Origin: Dermacentor variabilis
Taxonomy: Eukaryota; Arthropoda; Arachnida; Ixodida; Ixodidae
Direction of reading: 5' to 3'
Length of the DNA stretch: 64,000 nt
NCBI RefSeq assembly: GCF_050947875.1
Contig: NC_134571.1
Coordinates: 225,318,024-225,382,023, forward strand
Shown: piece after piece, positions 21,615 through 31,551 of the stretch
Position numbering within the stretch: the first letter of the stretch is position 1
Layout: each line of letters starts with the position of its first letter
The notes under the pieces: model-generated
What the model was told of the DNA's origin: nothing
The model's database searches: none
What the model saw: only the letters and a program-made list of their open reading frames with translations
Made by a program: the position numbers and the translations under genes

Positions 21615-22345
21615 TATCATAAGAAGCCAACAAACACTGACACCAAGGACAACATAGGGGAAATTAGTTGTGCTTAATAAATGAAATAAAGAAACATTAA
21701 ATTAATGGAAATGAAAGTGGATGAAAGAACAACTTGCCGCAGGTGGGGAACGATCCCACAACTTTCGCATTTCGCGTGCGATACTCTACCAATTGAGTAA
21801 CATTGACCAATATTGATGCCTTCAGGTAGCATGTGTGGGCTTATTGACCGGTTGCCTTCACCCAAAAAGATCACGTTCTCATGGCGCCTGCGGCAGAAAG
21901 GATGTTCCACGTTCGCCGCCGTCTGTGAGTGGTGGCGCTGGCTAACACTCCCAGGGTTCTGCTAGGGAACATAAATACCCAAGAAAGTGGATGGGGAAAT
22001 GGCGCCACGGTAGCTCAATTGGTAGAGCATCGCACACGAAATGTGAAGGTTGTCGGATCGTTCCCCACCTGCGGCAAATTTGTTCTTCATCCACTTTCAT
22101 TCCATTAATTCATTGTTTCTTTATTTAATTTATTAAGCACAACTAATTTTTCCTATGTTGTCCTTGATGTCAGTGTTGGCTTTTTATGATACGAACCTTT
22201 GGTTATATCATGAGAAGCCAACAAACACTGACAACAAGGACAACATTGGAGAAATTACTTCTGCCTAATAAATGAAATAAAGTAATGATACATTAATTGA
22301 ATGAAAGTGGATGAAGAACTCATGATATGACTTATAAAAATCGGG
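21615..22345. repeat. Foldback element with two outward-facing tRNA-like modules, plus a partial third arm
   Basis: Outer arms AAGAAGCCAACAAACACTGA (from about 21622) and its inverted copy ending near 22189 enclose two tRNA-like heads: minus strand about 21740-21802, plus strand about 22004-22075. The minus head folds well: D-arm TCAATTGGTAGAG, anticodon stem TCGCA/TGCGA with loop CGCGAAA, T stem GTGGG/CCCAC. A third partial arm (about 22206-22345) repeats the left arm. The plus head keeps the same arms with a few changes. No mature tRNA gene is implied: the acceptor stem is not closed and the heads are continuous with repeat tails. Confidence 0.7.
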
Positions 22346-25336
22346 GCCCTCCGTTAACCCCCTTTCTTCTCGAATATTTGGTTAGGCATACATAGCTACA
22401 ATTGATGCCATGTTGCAATCTATGAAAGCCCATCATTCGTCATAACCTACTGGGGAGAATTGAACAACCACCAACACCGATGGTTTTGCTATTTGAGCGC
22501 CACTTTGCCATTTTCCTCCCTATTTAACAGCGAGTACAACATTTAACACGATCTAATTAAAGGGACCCTTAAACAATTTTCACGATCTTGTGCTGGGTCT
22601 TTTCGTCTTTAATTGATGCATCTAAGTGCTCCGCATAAAGCATGTGATTTATTATAAGGTTTTATAAATGTACATTGCTGCCGATCGCAGCACACCGCTC
22701 GGCTGAATTTGCAGCCGCCCCTAACCATTTGACGTAAATTGCCCTAATGATGCTAGTAGGGTGAGCTATCCCATTAGCTGCTTAGGGTGTGTCATCGATA
22801 CTTTTTCCAACTTTATGGTGAACAAGTGTTGTTTGTAATAGTTGTAACGCTAGTTAACTTATTTCTATAAAATGAAAGTAAGTAACAGAGAGAATGCACA
22901 AGGACAATTTCTCAATACACTTAAGCACTTCCAGCATAAAGCAAGTGTTGTTTGCTTGTGTTACGTGTTCCATGTTACGAGCTCAGTGGTCAGGGTTGAT
23001 CTTGATCTTTATTTTTGCAAGCACCATGGTTCGCGCTTTTTTCGTTGTGGGCCACAAACATAGCGACTAGCAATATGTCAAGCTGTGACATCGCGCCTCT
23101 CTGCAAGGCAGCAGATGAGCGGAGTGGCTACAGCGCATCGTACTGTTGGCAACCAATCGGTGCAAGGATTTGCGCATTTGCAGCCATCACTGTACGCCAG
23201 AGGATTACTACCACAATTAGCGGTGAGAACATGGAGTGGCTCCCTCTTGCGAGTGACGTCACGGCAGGAAACCGCTCGCTCCGACTCGCTCGGCTGCCGC
23301 GCGCGCTCGTCCCCTTCCTGTATTTTTGGGGTATGAGTGGCTCGAACCGTACTTACCGAAGGATATGTCGGCTTCTTTATGCTGTAATGCCTGAACCACA
23401 GTTCCTTCATCTAAAACGCGTGGATCGACAAAATTTGCGGCTTGGATATCGCAAGCTATGTAGTGTTAAAGGGCTCTACTGGTCTTGCAATCCGTATATG
23501 CGCCATGTCTGTCCATAAATTTTGCGTAAAAAGAATGTCTGTTAACTCAATACTGAACATTTACCATTTCCTTAGTACTTAGCTACGAGAGATACTGCAT
23601 TTTACATGGAAGAAAGATCTTGGCATTTGGCGTCATGTTATCCATGTTAGAAAGACACTGCCAAGCGAAGCTGTAATGATTCTTATTACTTTGGTGAGTT
23701 GTTCTAGTCAAATATGGCCACATTATAAATGTTTAGAAATAGAACTAGGCACGCATTTCGTATGAACCATTTGCTGCTACTTTCGCCACTCTCTGAAACA
23801 AGACCCCATAAAACGAATTGCTCATGGCTGCTAACACGATGGCGCATTATGTAGAGGTAATTCACAAACAACCATAGTAGTAATTACTTGAAAGAAAAGT
23901 GTCGTGGTTAAGATCGACATGTAATCAGTTGCAAGTGATGAAATGTTTCATGGTGGCCCTCAGTAGCCTTTATCAACAATGTGGCACACCCCTCGCACAA
24001 CGGAAGCGACCCACTGTCGTTATGTCAAGGCACGCATTCTTCGCGAAACCTATCAGTTCACTACAATTTCGAATTGAAACCATGAGGCAGTTTTTTGCAG
24101 CGCTAATTGTAACGCCTAAAGCATACTCGAGGTACTAAAGTGCAGCTTAGGCTGCCTAGAAAAGCAAAAGTCAAGCACCTTCCACCTCATCATGTCTCGA
24201 TCGAGTGCTGTTTAATTGGAGAACTATTCGCTTCACCAGTACGTAAAAGAAAACCTCGCAAACCTTCTTAAGCAAGGCATCACAAGCCTTACATGTCTCA
24301 CTTGAGTTTTGACCCTGCACTGGGGAATTAAGTTATCTTCAATATGTCTCATATTACTAATGAATGACGCTTCAGCTTCTTTCTAGCAGCAGCCAGATGG
24401 TCCAAAAAGCATATCTCACTAAAAAAGTTTAGACTGAGCAGCCTGTGTCAGTTAGCCAAACGGATTCGTCATGTATATTCCTCAAGCAACAAACACCAGT
24501 AAATTGCTCAAGTGAGTTCAACATGCACCATGGAAAAGAGAATATATCCATTGGTGCATTCCCTTTCGTATTCTGCAAACAGCTGTAAGCTTCAATTAAT
24601 TAGCTTTACTTCAAAAACTGCCCTTAAAATAAATGTGTGAAGAACCGCCTAATTTTCAGAAGCAGTTAACGACGCAGGTGGTGCTAGTAGAATTTAAACT
24701 GCAGTGTTAAGTCCTCGTGTTACTACCGAGTGTTCCTGTGAAGAAATGCAAAAATTCAATATTATACCATGAACAACTCGTCATGAGCAAACCTGTTTTA
24801 GCGAATTAAAATCAAGGTAACTGTTGTAGAAGTCGTACATTGCCAGCGTTTGTGACATACGCGCTGAACCGCGGCAGGTATGGTATCATAACTAGATTCT
24901 TATGTGCTATGTTCTTGCGGTTGTCAATCCGCGCATGAAAAACCCGCAATGGCCTAGCCTGTGCTCCTTCGGCTGGCATTGTAGCGTTGCCTTTGAGAAC
25001 TGTACCGTCATCTAAGAAATAAGCTCTTTGAATAAATTTTCACGAACCAAGATGTCGTAAAAATATATTTGAGACTACCGCCATGAGTATACAAGCAGAG
25101 GGAACGACAGCCACCAAACAAGAACACCGCAGAAGGCACCCGAACTGCAGCAGACGACAGGCGCAAGTCCGTGCCCTGCCGTCACGCAAACGGCGCTCGC
25201 AGAGCCCCTGTAGATCGTTCCCTGGGCTAATTGTGTTTCGCGTGTCCGGTATTTGGGTAAAGGCAAGCGCAAGCAGACTGGGGCAGGCTGTTTCACCGTG
25301 CCGTTTTACGGGATGAGAAGAGGCTCAAACGTGAAT
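22346..25336. other. Intronic; possible dispersed repeat at about 22557-23480
   Basis: A block beginning TTAAAGGGACCCTTAAAC (22557) and reaching a TTAAAGGGCTCTACTGG near 23467 looks like a dispersed tick repeat, but I cannot define its ends or class from one copy. The 167-aa frame at 23015-23518 lies in it and shows no domain. The remainder (23.5-25.3 kb) is AT-rich with nothing recognised. Confidence 0.3.
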
Positions 25337-25548
25337 GGTCTACACGGTGCAGCCACCTGGTGGCATGAGCTCAGCTAAACACAGTAGCTCTAATGAACTC
25401 TATTCTACTTTGCTGCTGATGTAAAATTTACTCCGGTGCGTAATCGTGAACACATTGTTTTTGTAAATATTTTACACTTGGTTAGAGAAATATTAGGTAT
25501 TTCTTTGCTGTAAGCTCTGCACCACCAGGTGGCTGGACCATGCAGACC
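25337..25548. mobile_element. MITE-like element with imperfect terminal inverted repeats
   Basis: Left end GGTCTACACGGTGCAGCCAC and right end, read on minus, GGTCTGCATGGTCCAGCCAC, continue as inverted repeats through CTGGTGG for about 36 bp. The 212-bp element has no coding capacity and an AT-rich middle. No target duplication is evident. It sits in the first intron of the minus-strand gene. Confidence 0.55.
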
Positions 25549-26017
25549 GATCAGGCAGCTCATGTACGTCTACACTAAATTTTCGTCATCAGCTTAAGTG
25601 TACGCCTCCACTGATCCGTCGAAACGCCCATCACGCCTGTGGTTACCGGAATATTGGACACGCTTGGTGCTGTGACAGAATGCTCGCAACGCTTTACTGC
25701 TTTGATAGCTCTCCCTTAGGGTCGACTGCCAAGCTGCTGGCGGAGAGGTTGGAGAGGCTTCATGCACTTGGTCCTAGACAACCGGAAGTAGGCGACACGA
25801 TGTACTATCATGACGCAGCAACAGTGAAAGTGGAGCTTAGCCCCGATCACTGAGCAAACGAGTTGGAGAAAATGCATGGCCATGGAGGAGGGTAACTTGT
25901 AATCATCCGTAGCTCTTTTAATATTAGACGCTTCACACAAATTGTGGTGTGAATGGTTTACTATAGCTGTACCCTACGCATATACAAAATTTGTTCAAAC
26001 CGTTTCAGAGCTGCTTT
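25549..26017. other. Intronic, nothing recognised
   Basis: Mixed-composition DNA without repeats or exons I can support. Confidence 0.35.
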
Positions 26018-26262
26018 AATGAAATTCTGGTGTTTTACATGCCAAAACCAGGATATGACTATAAGGCACACCATAGTAGAGGACTCTGGGCGAATTTTGA
26101 CCACTTTTGGTTTCTTAACATCCACACAATGCACAGTTTAAGGGAATTTTTGCGTTTCATCCCCCATCAAACTGTCACTGCTAGTATTATGTCATGTGAC
26201 CTTGGGATCAGCATCCTACACCACCCCGACGGATCTTCCAAAGTAGTGGTGCATAAGTGATG
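26018..26262 (-). repeat. tRNA-derived tick SINE, degenerate copy
   Basis: It matches the body of the better copy at 34848-35089: TTTTACATGCCAAAACCAGG, TAGTAGAGGACTCTGGGCGA, TTTGACCACTTTTGGTTTCT. The tRNA-like head on the right is badly decayed (GGGATCAGCATCCTACACCA). It lies in an intron of the gene on the same strand. Confidence 0.75.
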
Positions 26263-27065
26263 AAAACGTACGGCGCACTGTAGTGGCTGTGACCACACTA
26301 AGAGAAAGGGCAGCTATGACAAACATATCATGTAGGTTTTGCTTAACAAAGACCACCAGGTGTACCAGTGTAAGAAAATTGGGCCAAAATGTTCCTTTTT
26401 TTCTGTTTGCTCCTAAACACAACTTTGTTCAACTCCATTTCTGAGCAACAGCTTTTGCAAAACTAAACTGAGCATTAAAATTCTGTAGCAGTATTGACAA
26501 AATGCTGCTGCATCAGAAAGGCACTTGAAAGCATTTCACAGAGGCAAAAATTAAATATTTGAACCAGTAAGCGCGTTTGTGACATTCGTTTCGATCATAT
26601 TGCTCTTTACCAAACAAAAAGCAAATTGCAAGGAACTTATGAAACAAGTACTAGCAGCGAACTTAAAGTATAGAATTAGAATACTTACTACCAGCTGGAA
26701 GCAGTATTACAATGACACCAACACACGCGGAAAAGCAACTTAATACAGTACAAGTTATGCACAGGCGTCGGCGAACTTTACAGTGATGCTGACACTTATT
26801 AGTTAATAACTTAATTCAGTTAAGGCGAATTTAGTAATACGCAAAACAATGATAAAGTATTAAAATATAGTTGGCAATCTGGCCTTCACAGACTGCTAGA
26901 ATTGTACGGTACATAATGTAATATGAGGGTAGGTAGCGTTTCTTTAGACAAGCACGCAGGCGCAACGTTGTCGAGACCCACGGTCATGGATTTCATGCAT
27001 GCACACGTTCTGGCATAAGAACAGTTGCTTGTGAAACCAATAAATTGTGAATGTTATAGTTGCTA
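26263..27065. other. Intronic, nothing recognised
   Basis: AT-rich DNA without supported features. Confidence 0.35.
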
Positions 27066-27120
27066 CACACGGGCCACTTTCGGCCCGATCGGGCTTGATA
27101 GCGATCGAAAGTGCCCGTGT
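27066..27120. repeat. Imperfect hairpin
   Basis: Arms ACACGGGCCACTTTCG and CGAAAGTGCCCGTGT pair around a GC-rich core that itself contains CCCGATCGGG. It lies about 180 bp from the donor of exon 1, inside intron 1. It could be the end of a decayed repeat. Confidence 0.5.
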
Positions 27121-27297
27121 CACACCCGCATTACAAATGACATGCGTCGCCGGCTAGATCAACAATACTGACACGTTCGCCACGGCAACTTAGCGAACAT
27201 GTACGTTTCACATACATCCAGCCAGTAAGAAATGTAGTTGACCATATCCGCAACAGAAAACCATACGAGCAGTGAAAATTTTGCGCGGTACACTCAC

Positions 27298-27478
27298 CTG
27301 CCAGAGCGACCACAAAGGCTGGGTAGTAGCCTTGAATATCACCGTCCTCGCTTCGCCAGAACGCCTGGACGGTTTTTCCTTTATCGAAATCTTCCTCAGA
27401 TTTCGGCGAAAAAACTTTGATGAGTCTGGTGGGAAAAATAGCCCGATATTTGTCATGGTACTTCACGTACGCTAGCAT
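27298..27478 (-). CDS. First coding exon (E1) of the minus-strand spliced gene, product unrecognised
   Basis: ATG at 27478-27476 opens 60 codons plus one base, ending at a strong donor (CTGGCAG|GTGAGTG, intron from 27297). The peptide reads MLAYVKYHDKYRAIFPTRLI, then a charged stretch with SEEDFDKGK and FWRSEDGDIQGYYPAFVVAL. It looks like a small globular N-terminal domain of the kind found before coiled-coil regions in some animal nuclear proteins; I cannot name it. With E2 (GLDSLRLKIRSL), E3 (SKRKR) and E4 (coiled coil) the protein would be about 200 aa, likely nuclear. Introns are long and carry RTE, foldback, MITE and SINE copies. No stop or frameshift breaks the exons, so this is the best candidate for a live host gene in the window. 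A distant relation to BEN-type or transposon-derived proteins is possible but unproven. Confidence 0.6.
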
Positions 27479-30045
27479 CGTAGCTTAACCGTACAAGCAT
27501 AGTGCCAACCGCAGTGACCTCGGATTGGTTCGGCTACATTCGGCTACAGCCCCACGTTGCAACCGGCTTCGTCATGGCGTATGGACGAAAGAAAACAACT
27601 CCGTGGCGAGGCAGTGCCTTCAAGAAGAAAGTTCGCTTGCCGATCTTCAACGAGTAACAAAGTCATTAATTAATTTTTTTTCTGCGACCGAAATTTAGGT
27701 GACACAGGCTACATATTGTGCACAGACATAATATTCAAGCGCTAGGTCTATATGGAGGTACCGTACAAATGTTGCGTATTCTATGTTAAACGCAATCGCC
27801 TAACGAGTCGCAAGTATGTTAACGTAGCCGCAAAACATCAAAGTGTAGCAAGCATTGACTAAAGTGCACGCTTAGGCGAGTGTTATGCATAGACAAAAGG
27901 GACCAAGATTTCTCCAGTGTGTTCCTTCCTGGGTTTTTATTCGTAAAGCGACCGTTTACATTTTGCCGAATGAAATAAATAAACGCCCGTTAACTGGAAT
28001 CCTTGCACTCAGTTTGTTTTCTGGTTGTGTTTTAGTGAGTTGTTACATTTTAATTAATGTCTTGGTGCAGTTTTGTCAGTTTGTGTGTGTATATATATAT
28101 AGTGGCGAATAATTGTTGCCCCTGATATGCGCTGTGCCTCTTCCGCCGAGAAAGCCATCGTAGTTGGGGCCATTGTTATTAATCAGCACAACGTGAAATC
28201 GCGCACACACACGCACAAAGGAACATTCTTCAATTGCTCCAGCAGAGCCAGCTGCTGCACAGTATTCGCTCATTCCTGAGTAAATTGTTCGTTGCAAATA
28301 AGTACGGTTGAATTGCTGCACTGTCATTTTTTTCTTTTGCGTTTTGTTTCGCTGGTAAAACCATTTTGATTTGAGACACTGTATCGGGTTCTTCTATGTG
28401 TCGATTTCGGTGTATCGTCCAAGAATTCGGTCGATGCAAGCGGGAGCTGAGAGCGGTGCGTGCTATACTTGTTGCTTTCCGCGTCACATAAATTATTTCG
28501 AATCCTTTGTAATTTTTTGCTGCCATCGCTCGAGTTAATTTCGGCCATTCGTTTTGAACACAGGTGAAAATGCCTTGTTATAGCGCCGCGGGCTGAGTGA
28601 GTCCCAGTGAACACACAATAAAGTTCAAAAGAGCGGTTGAAAGCGACATGTACAAGGTCAATCTATCGCACAATGTCACGCAATGAACCTTCACCAAGCT
28701 GTGGCCGTTCGACACATTAACCAATTGTAACACACAGCTAGCTATCCAAAAGTTTGCGCCCTTGCATGGCTTAATTATCTTGTCCCACAACGACAATCGG
28801 CACCTATACTGCCCGCATTCCCTTCAAGACTGCGCGCCCTGCTTCCAGGTCACGAAGGACATGCGCGTTTTCATACAGTGTGAGATTCTCGTCAGGAAAG
28901 TAGCAAGGGCGGAGTTTACAAGAAATGAAGCGCACGCGAGGCAGATGACGATTATTGTTGGGGGAAAAGATAAAATCACCAAATGGTGCAATCTTTTTAA
29001 AAGTGTCACGTGTACATTCCCCAGTTTAAACGAAGGTGTACGCGTACACACACGATGTCTACACGTAGCGGTGTAAGCTACATATAGATAATTTCATCAC
29101 ATGAACAATCTTTTCAATCCACACCTCAGCCTACCTACAGGAAAATCTATGTGCGCGCCGTAGAACAGTAAAAACTTTCCAGTCACAGAAAAAAAAGACA
29201 GAACCGTAGCGACGTGCTCTGATTTTTGCTGGTAGCTTAGCTGAATAAATTAAATATATCGTTTTTGTGCTTTGTTGAACTTGGTGCTCAGTTCTTGCGT
29301 TTCGTGGCAAACTACAGCCTCCAAAAAATAATGAAGGGTTCAAAATTGAGCAGGCTGGCACATTTTCAAGCTTATCAAATTGAACACTAAATAGACACAG
29401 GACGTGGTAGCAACCTATTTATACAATCAACCGTGGCCACCGCTATTATTGTCCCGTACTGCCATTCCTCCACTAAACATTCCGCTTCAATTCCCTGCCT
29501 CCCTTCCCCCCCCCCCCAAAAAAAATAAAGGGTATGGAAGCGCCGCCCCTCGACAAAAATAATCACTGTGATTTATTGCCTTTATGCGCAAAATCTTTGG
29601 AACCGTAGCGTATTCTTTACTCAAGGGATGGCGCTGTATTCAACTAGAAAAAGAGAATAGAGGAATTTTGAGTCAATGATTAAGAATACGGTGTACATCA
29701 GGAATAGTGGTGGCGCAAGAACAAGGAACGTAATTGGTTTTGTAGTAACAGATGCTTATCGTGTTCGGTGGTTTCTTGGTCGGAACCGCAGGCCTTCAAT
29801 GACGGTAATAAGCACTGAGGTGATTATATACAACGACGCCCTTTTGCCCCTTTTCAATGAAGACGTTCATAATATACATCCATACGCGCATTCCTCCATT
29901 CATCAATCCACTACGTTTAATGTGGCTAACCTGGCCAATTCGCAGAGCCGGCTTCTTTATTCTATGACCCGGCTAACTGTCGTCAACAATCGTACGCCTA
30001 TTTACGCTCGCGCAGTCGGTCCAGTCGGTGCAGCAGCGTGGAAAT
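27479..30045. other. Intergenic region between divergent genes
   Basis: It lies upstream of the minus-strand gene and upstream of the transposase pseudogene on plus. An ATTGG/CCAAT-type word sits near 27522. A 27-codon basic frame starts at 27573 on plus (MAYGRKKTTPWRGSAFKKK) but has no further support. There is a short TA-repeat near 28089-28101 and a C-run/A-run near 29506-29525. No RNA gene or exon is supported. Confidence 0.4.
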
Positions 30046-31282
30046 ATGTCGGGATCCCGCCCCTCAAAGCGGCGCAAGGAGTACCTGGATCGTGATAAGT
30101 TCTTCCAGGTGCCTGTGTAAAGTCTTTACAAGCGACTAAAGGACCACGCCGCAGCAGCGTCAAATGTCGCGAGCACAAGTCGCTGCAACGGAGACGACTC
30201 TCCGGCTTCGGCAGAAACCAGCGTATCGTGTTTTGCACACAGCAACGACGACGATAACGACGGTGCCAGTGGCAGTGCGGCTACAGTTCCGTGCAGTTCT
30301 GCGTCCAGTAGCACGCACGCACGAAGTGACGACGAGCGAGGGAGCTCTGAAGATAGTAGTGAGGAGAGCGACGGCTTTGAGGAGGCACAGTCTGAGGACG
30401 GAGACAATCGCCAGTTTTCTGGCTTTAGCGAGGAAACCTTGCCAGGCTCACAAGTCACGAAAGCTGGCGCAATTGCAACGGTTATGGCATACGCCATTGC
30501 CCACGGTCTCACTTGGATGGCACTAGGTGATCTTTCAAAGCTTATTAACCTTCTCTTTGGTGCCAGTGTATTGCCGCGCAGCGAATACATGCTTCGCAAG
30601 CTTTGGAGCAATGAAGCAGAAGAAGTGCTACGGTACTATTATGTATGCGAAACATGCAGCACAGTAATGACTCCACAAGGTCAAATGGCACAGTGCGAAA
30701 TTTGCGAGCATACTGAAAGTCTTCGGGCCCTGAAAGAGCAAGGCGCAATTTTATCATCCTTGACTTCCACAAACAGCTCAACTTGTTGATAGAAAAAACA
30801 AAATCTGAGTTGGAGTCGAGTTTGGTAAAAGCACGACTACCGGCATCGAAAATAAGTGATATCACAAATGCTCAGTGCTATGCTAAACCGAAGAAGGCAA
30901 GAAGCCTTGCAGATGATGACAACGCTGACCATAAACACTTATGGCAGCCCAGTCTTCAAGTCATCAAAAACATCTGTGTGGCCTATTCAGTTCATTGTTA
31001 ATGAACTGCCACCGCACTTGCGGTTCAAGCACCCGGTACTTGCAGGACTTTTGTTTGGCAAGTCGCATCCAAACATGCAACTCTTCCTTGACATGTTTGT
31101 GCAAGAAGTGAACAGCACGAAACCAGTGACACGGACTTACCAGAACAGGGTCTATACGTCTAGGCCTTTCGTGCTGTGTTGTTCTGTGGATGCGCCTGCA
31201 AGGGCAGCTGTGCAAAACATGGTGCCTTTCAACGCCTACTTTGGATGCCCCTGGTGTCTTATAAGGGGCGAGCATGTGGAAG
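30046..31282 (+). pseudogene. Transposase-derived gene, exon 1 (DUF4218/Transposase_21-like family)
   Basis: ATG 30046 opens MSGSRPSKRRKEYLDRDKFF, with a basic nuclear-type patch. A Ser/Asp/Glu-rich acidic region follows (about residues 60-130), then a conserved part with a CxxC pair (VCETCSTVM and QCEICEH, about 30646-30716). Next comes WPIQFIVNELPPHLRFKHP, and finally CCSVDAPARAAVQNM and FNAYFGCPWCLIRGEH before a consensus donor (GGAAG|GTGAGT). From memory of the family, these blocks mark a transposase-like protein widespread in animals and related to CACTA (EnSpm) proteins. Breaks: TAA at 30118-30120, a frameshift near 30750 and another near 30925. So the exon is dead, although its splice site is kept. 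Confidence 0.65.
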
Positions 31283-31413
31283 GTGAGTAGTATATGTCAC
31301 TTTCTTGCCCTCTTTTCTAGAACCAACTGTGTGCAAAAAGAAGTTGTGCGTGTTGGAAGAGATGCACTCTGTGCGGTGTTTTATACAATTTTCACATTTC
31401 TTATTTTCTTTAG
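31283..31413 (+). other. Intron of the transposase pseudogene
   Basis: 131-bp intron with consensus GT and TTTCTTTAG ends. Confidence 0.6.
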
Positions 31414-31551
31414 GGAACATGAGATACGCCACAGATGAATCAGTTGAAGCACGGACTTTCGACCTCGTCAGGAGAGACATGAAGATGGCGCTTGTTTAGA
31501 AAGATGTCATCAATGGTGTAAAAGGACCATCAGCATTGATGAACTTGAAAG
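31414..31551 (+). pseudogene. Transposase-derived gene, exon 2
   Basis: Between TTTCTTTAG and AAAG|GTAGCA it encodes NMRYATDESVEARTFDLVRR, then a TAG stop at 31497-31499, then KDVINGVKGPSALMNLK, a motif conserved in this family. The stop looks like a single substitution in an otherwise well-kept exon. Confidence 0.65.

Noticed and set aside
22004..22075. tRNA gene reading of the tRNA-like module
   Set aside because: The D, anticodon and T arms fold, but the acceptor stem does not close, the head is part of a larger inverted repeat and an inverted partner lies near by.
23015..23518. 167-aa open frame
   Set aside because: No domain, no splice or start context, lies in a likely dispersed repeat, and strong frames overlap on the other strand.
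27573..27656. 27-codon basic frame upstream of the minus-strand gene
   Set aside because: Too short to support without transcripts; no downstream exon or motif.
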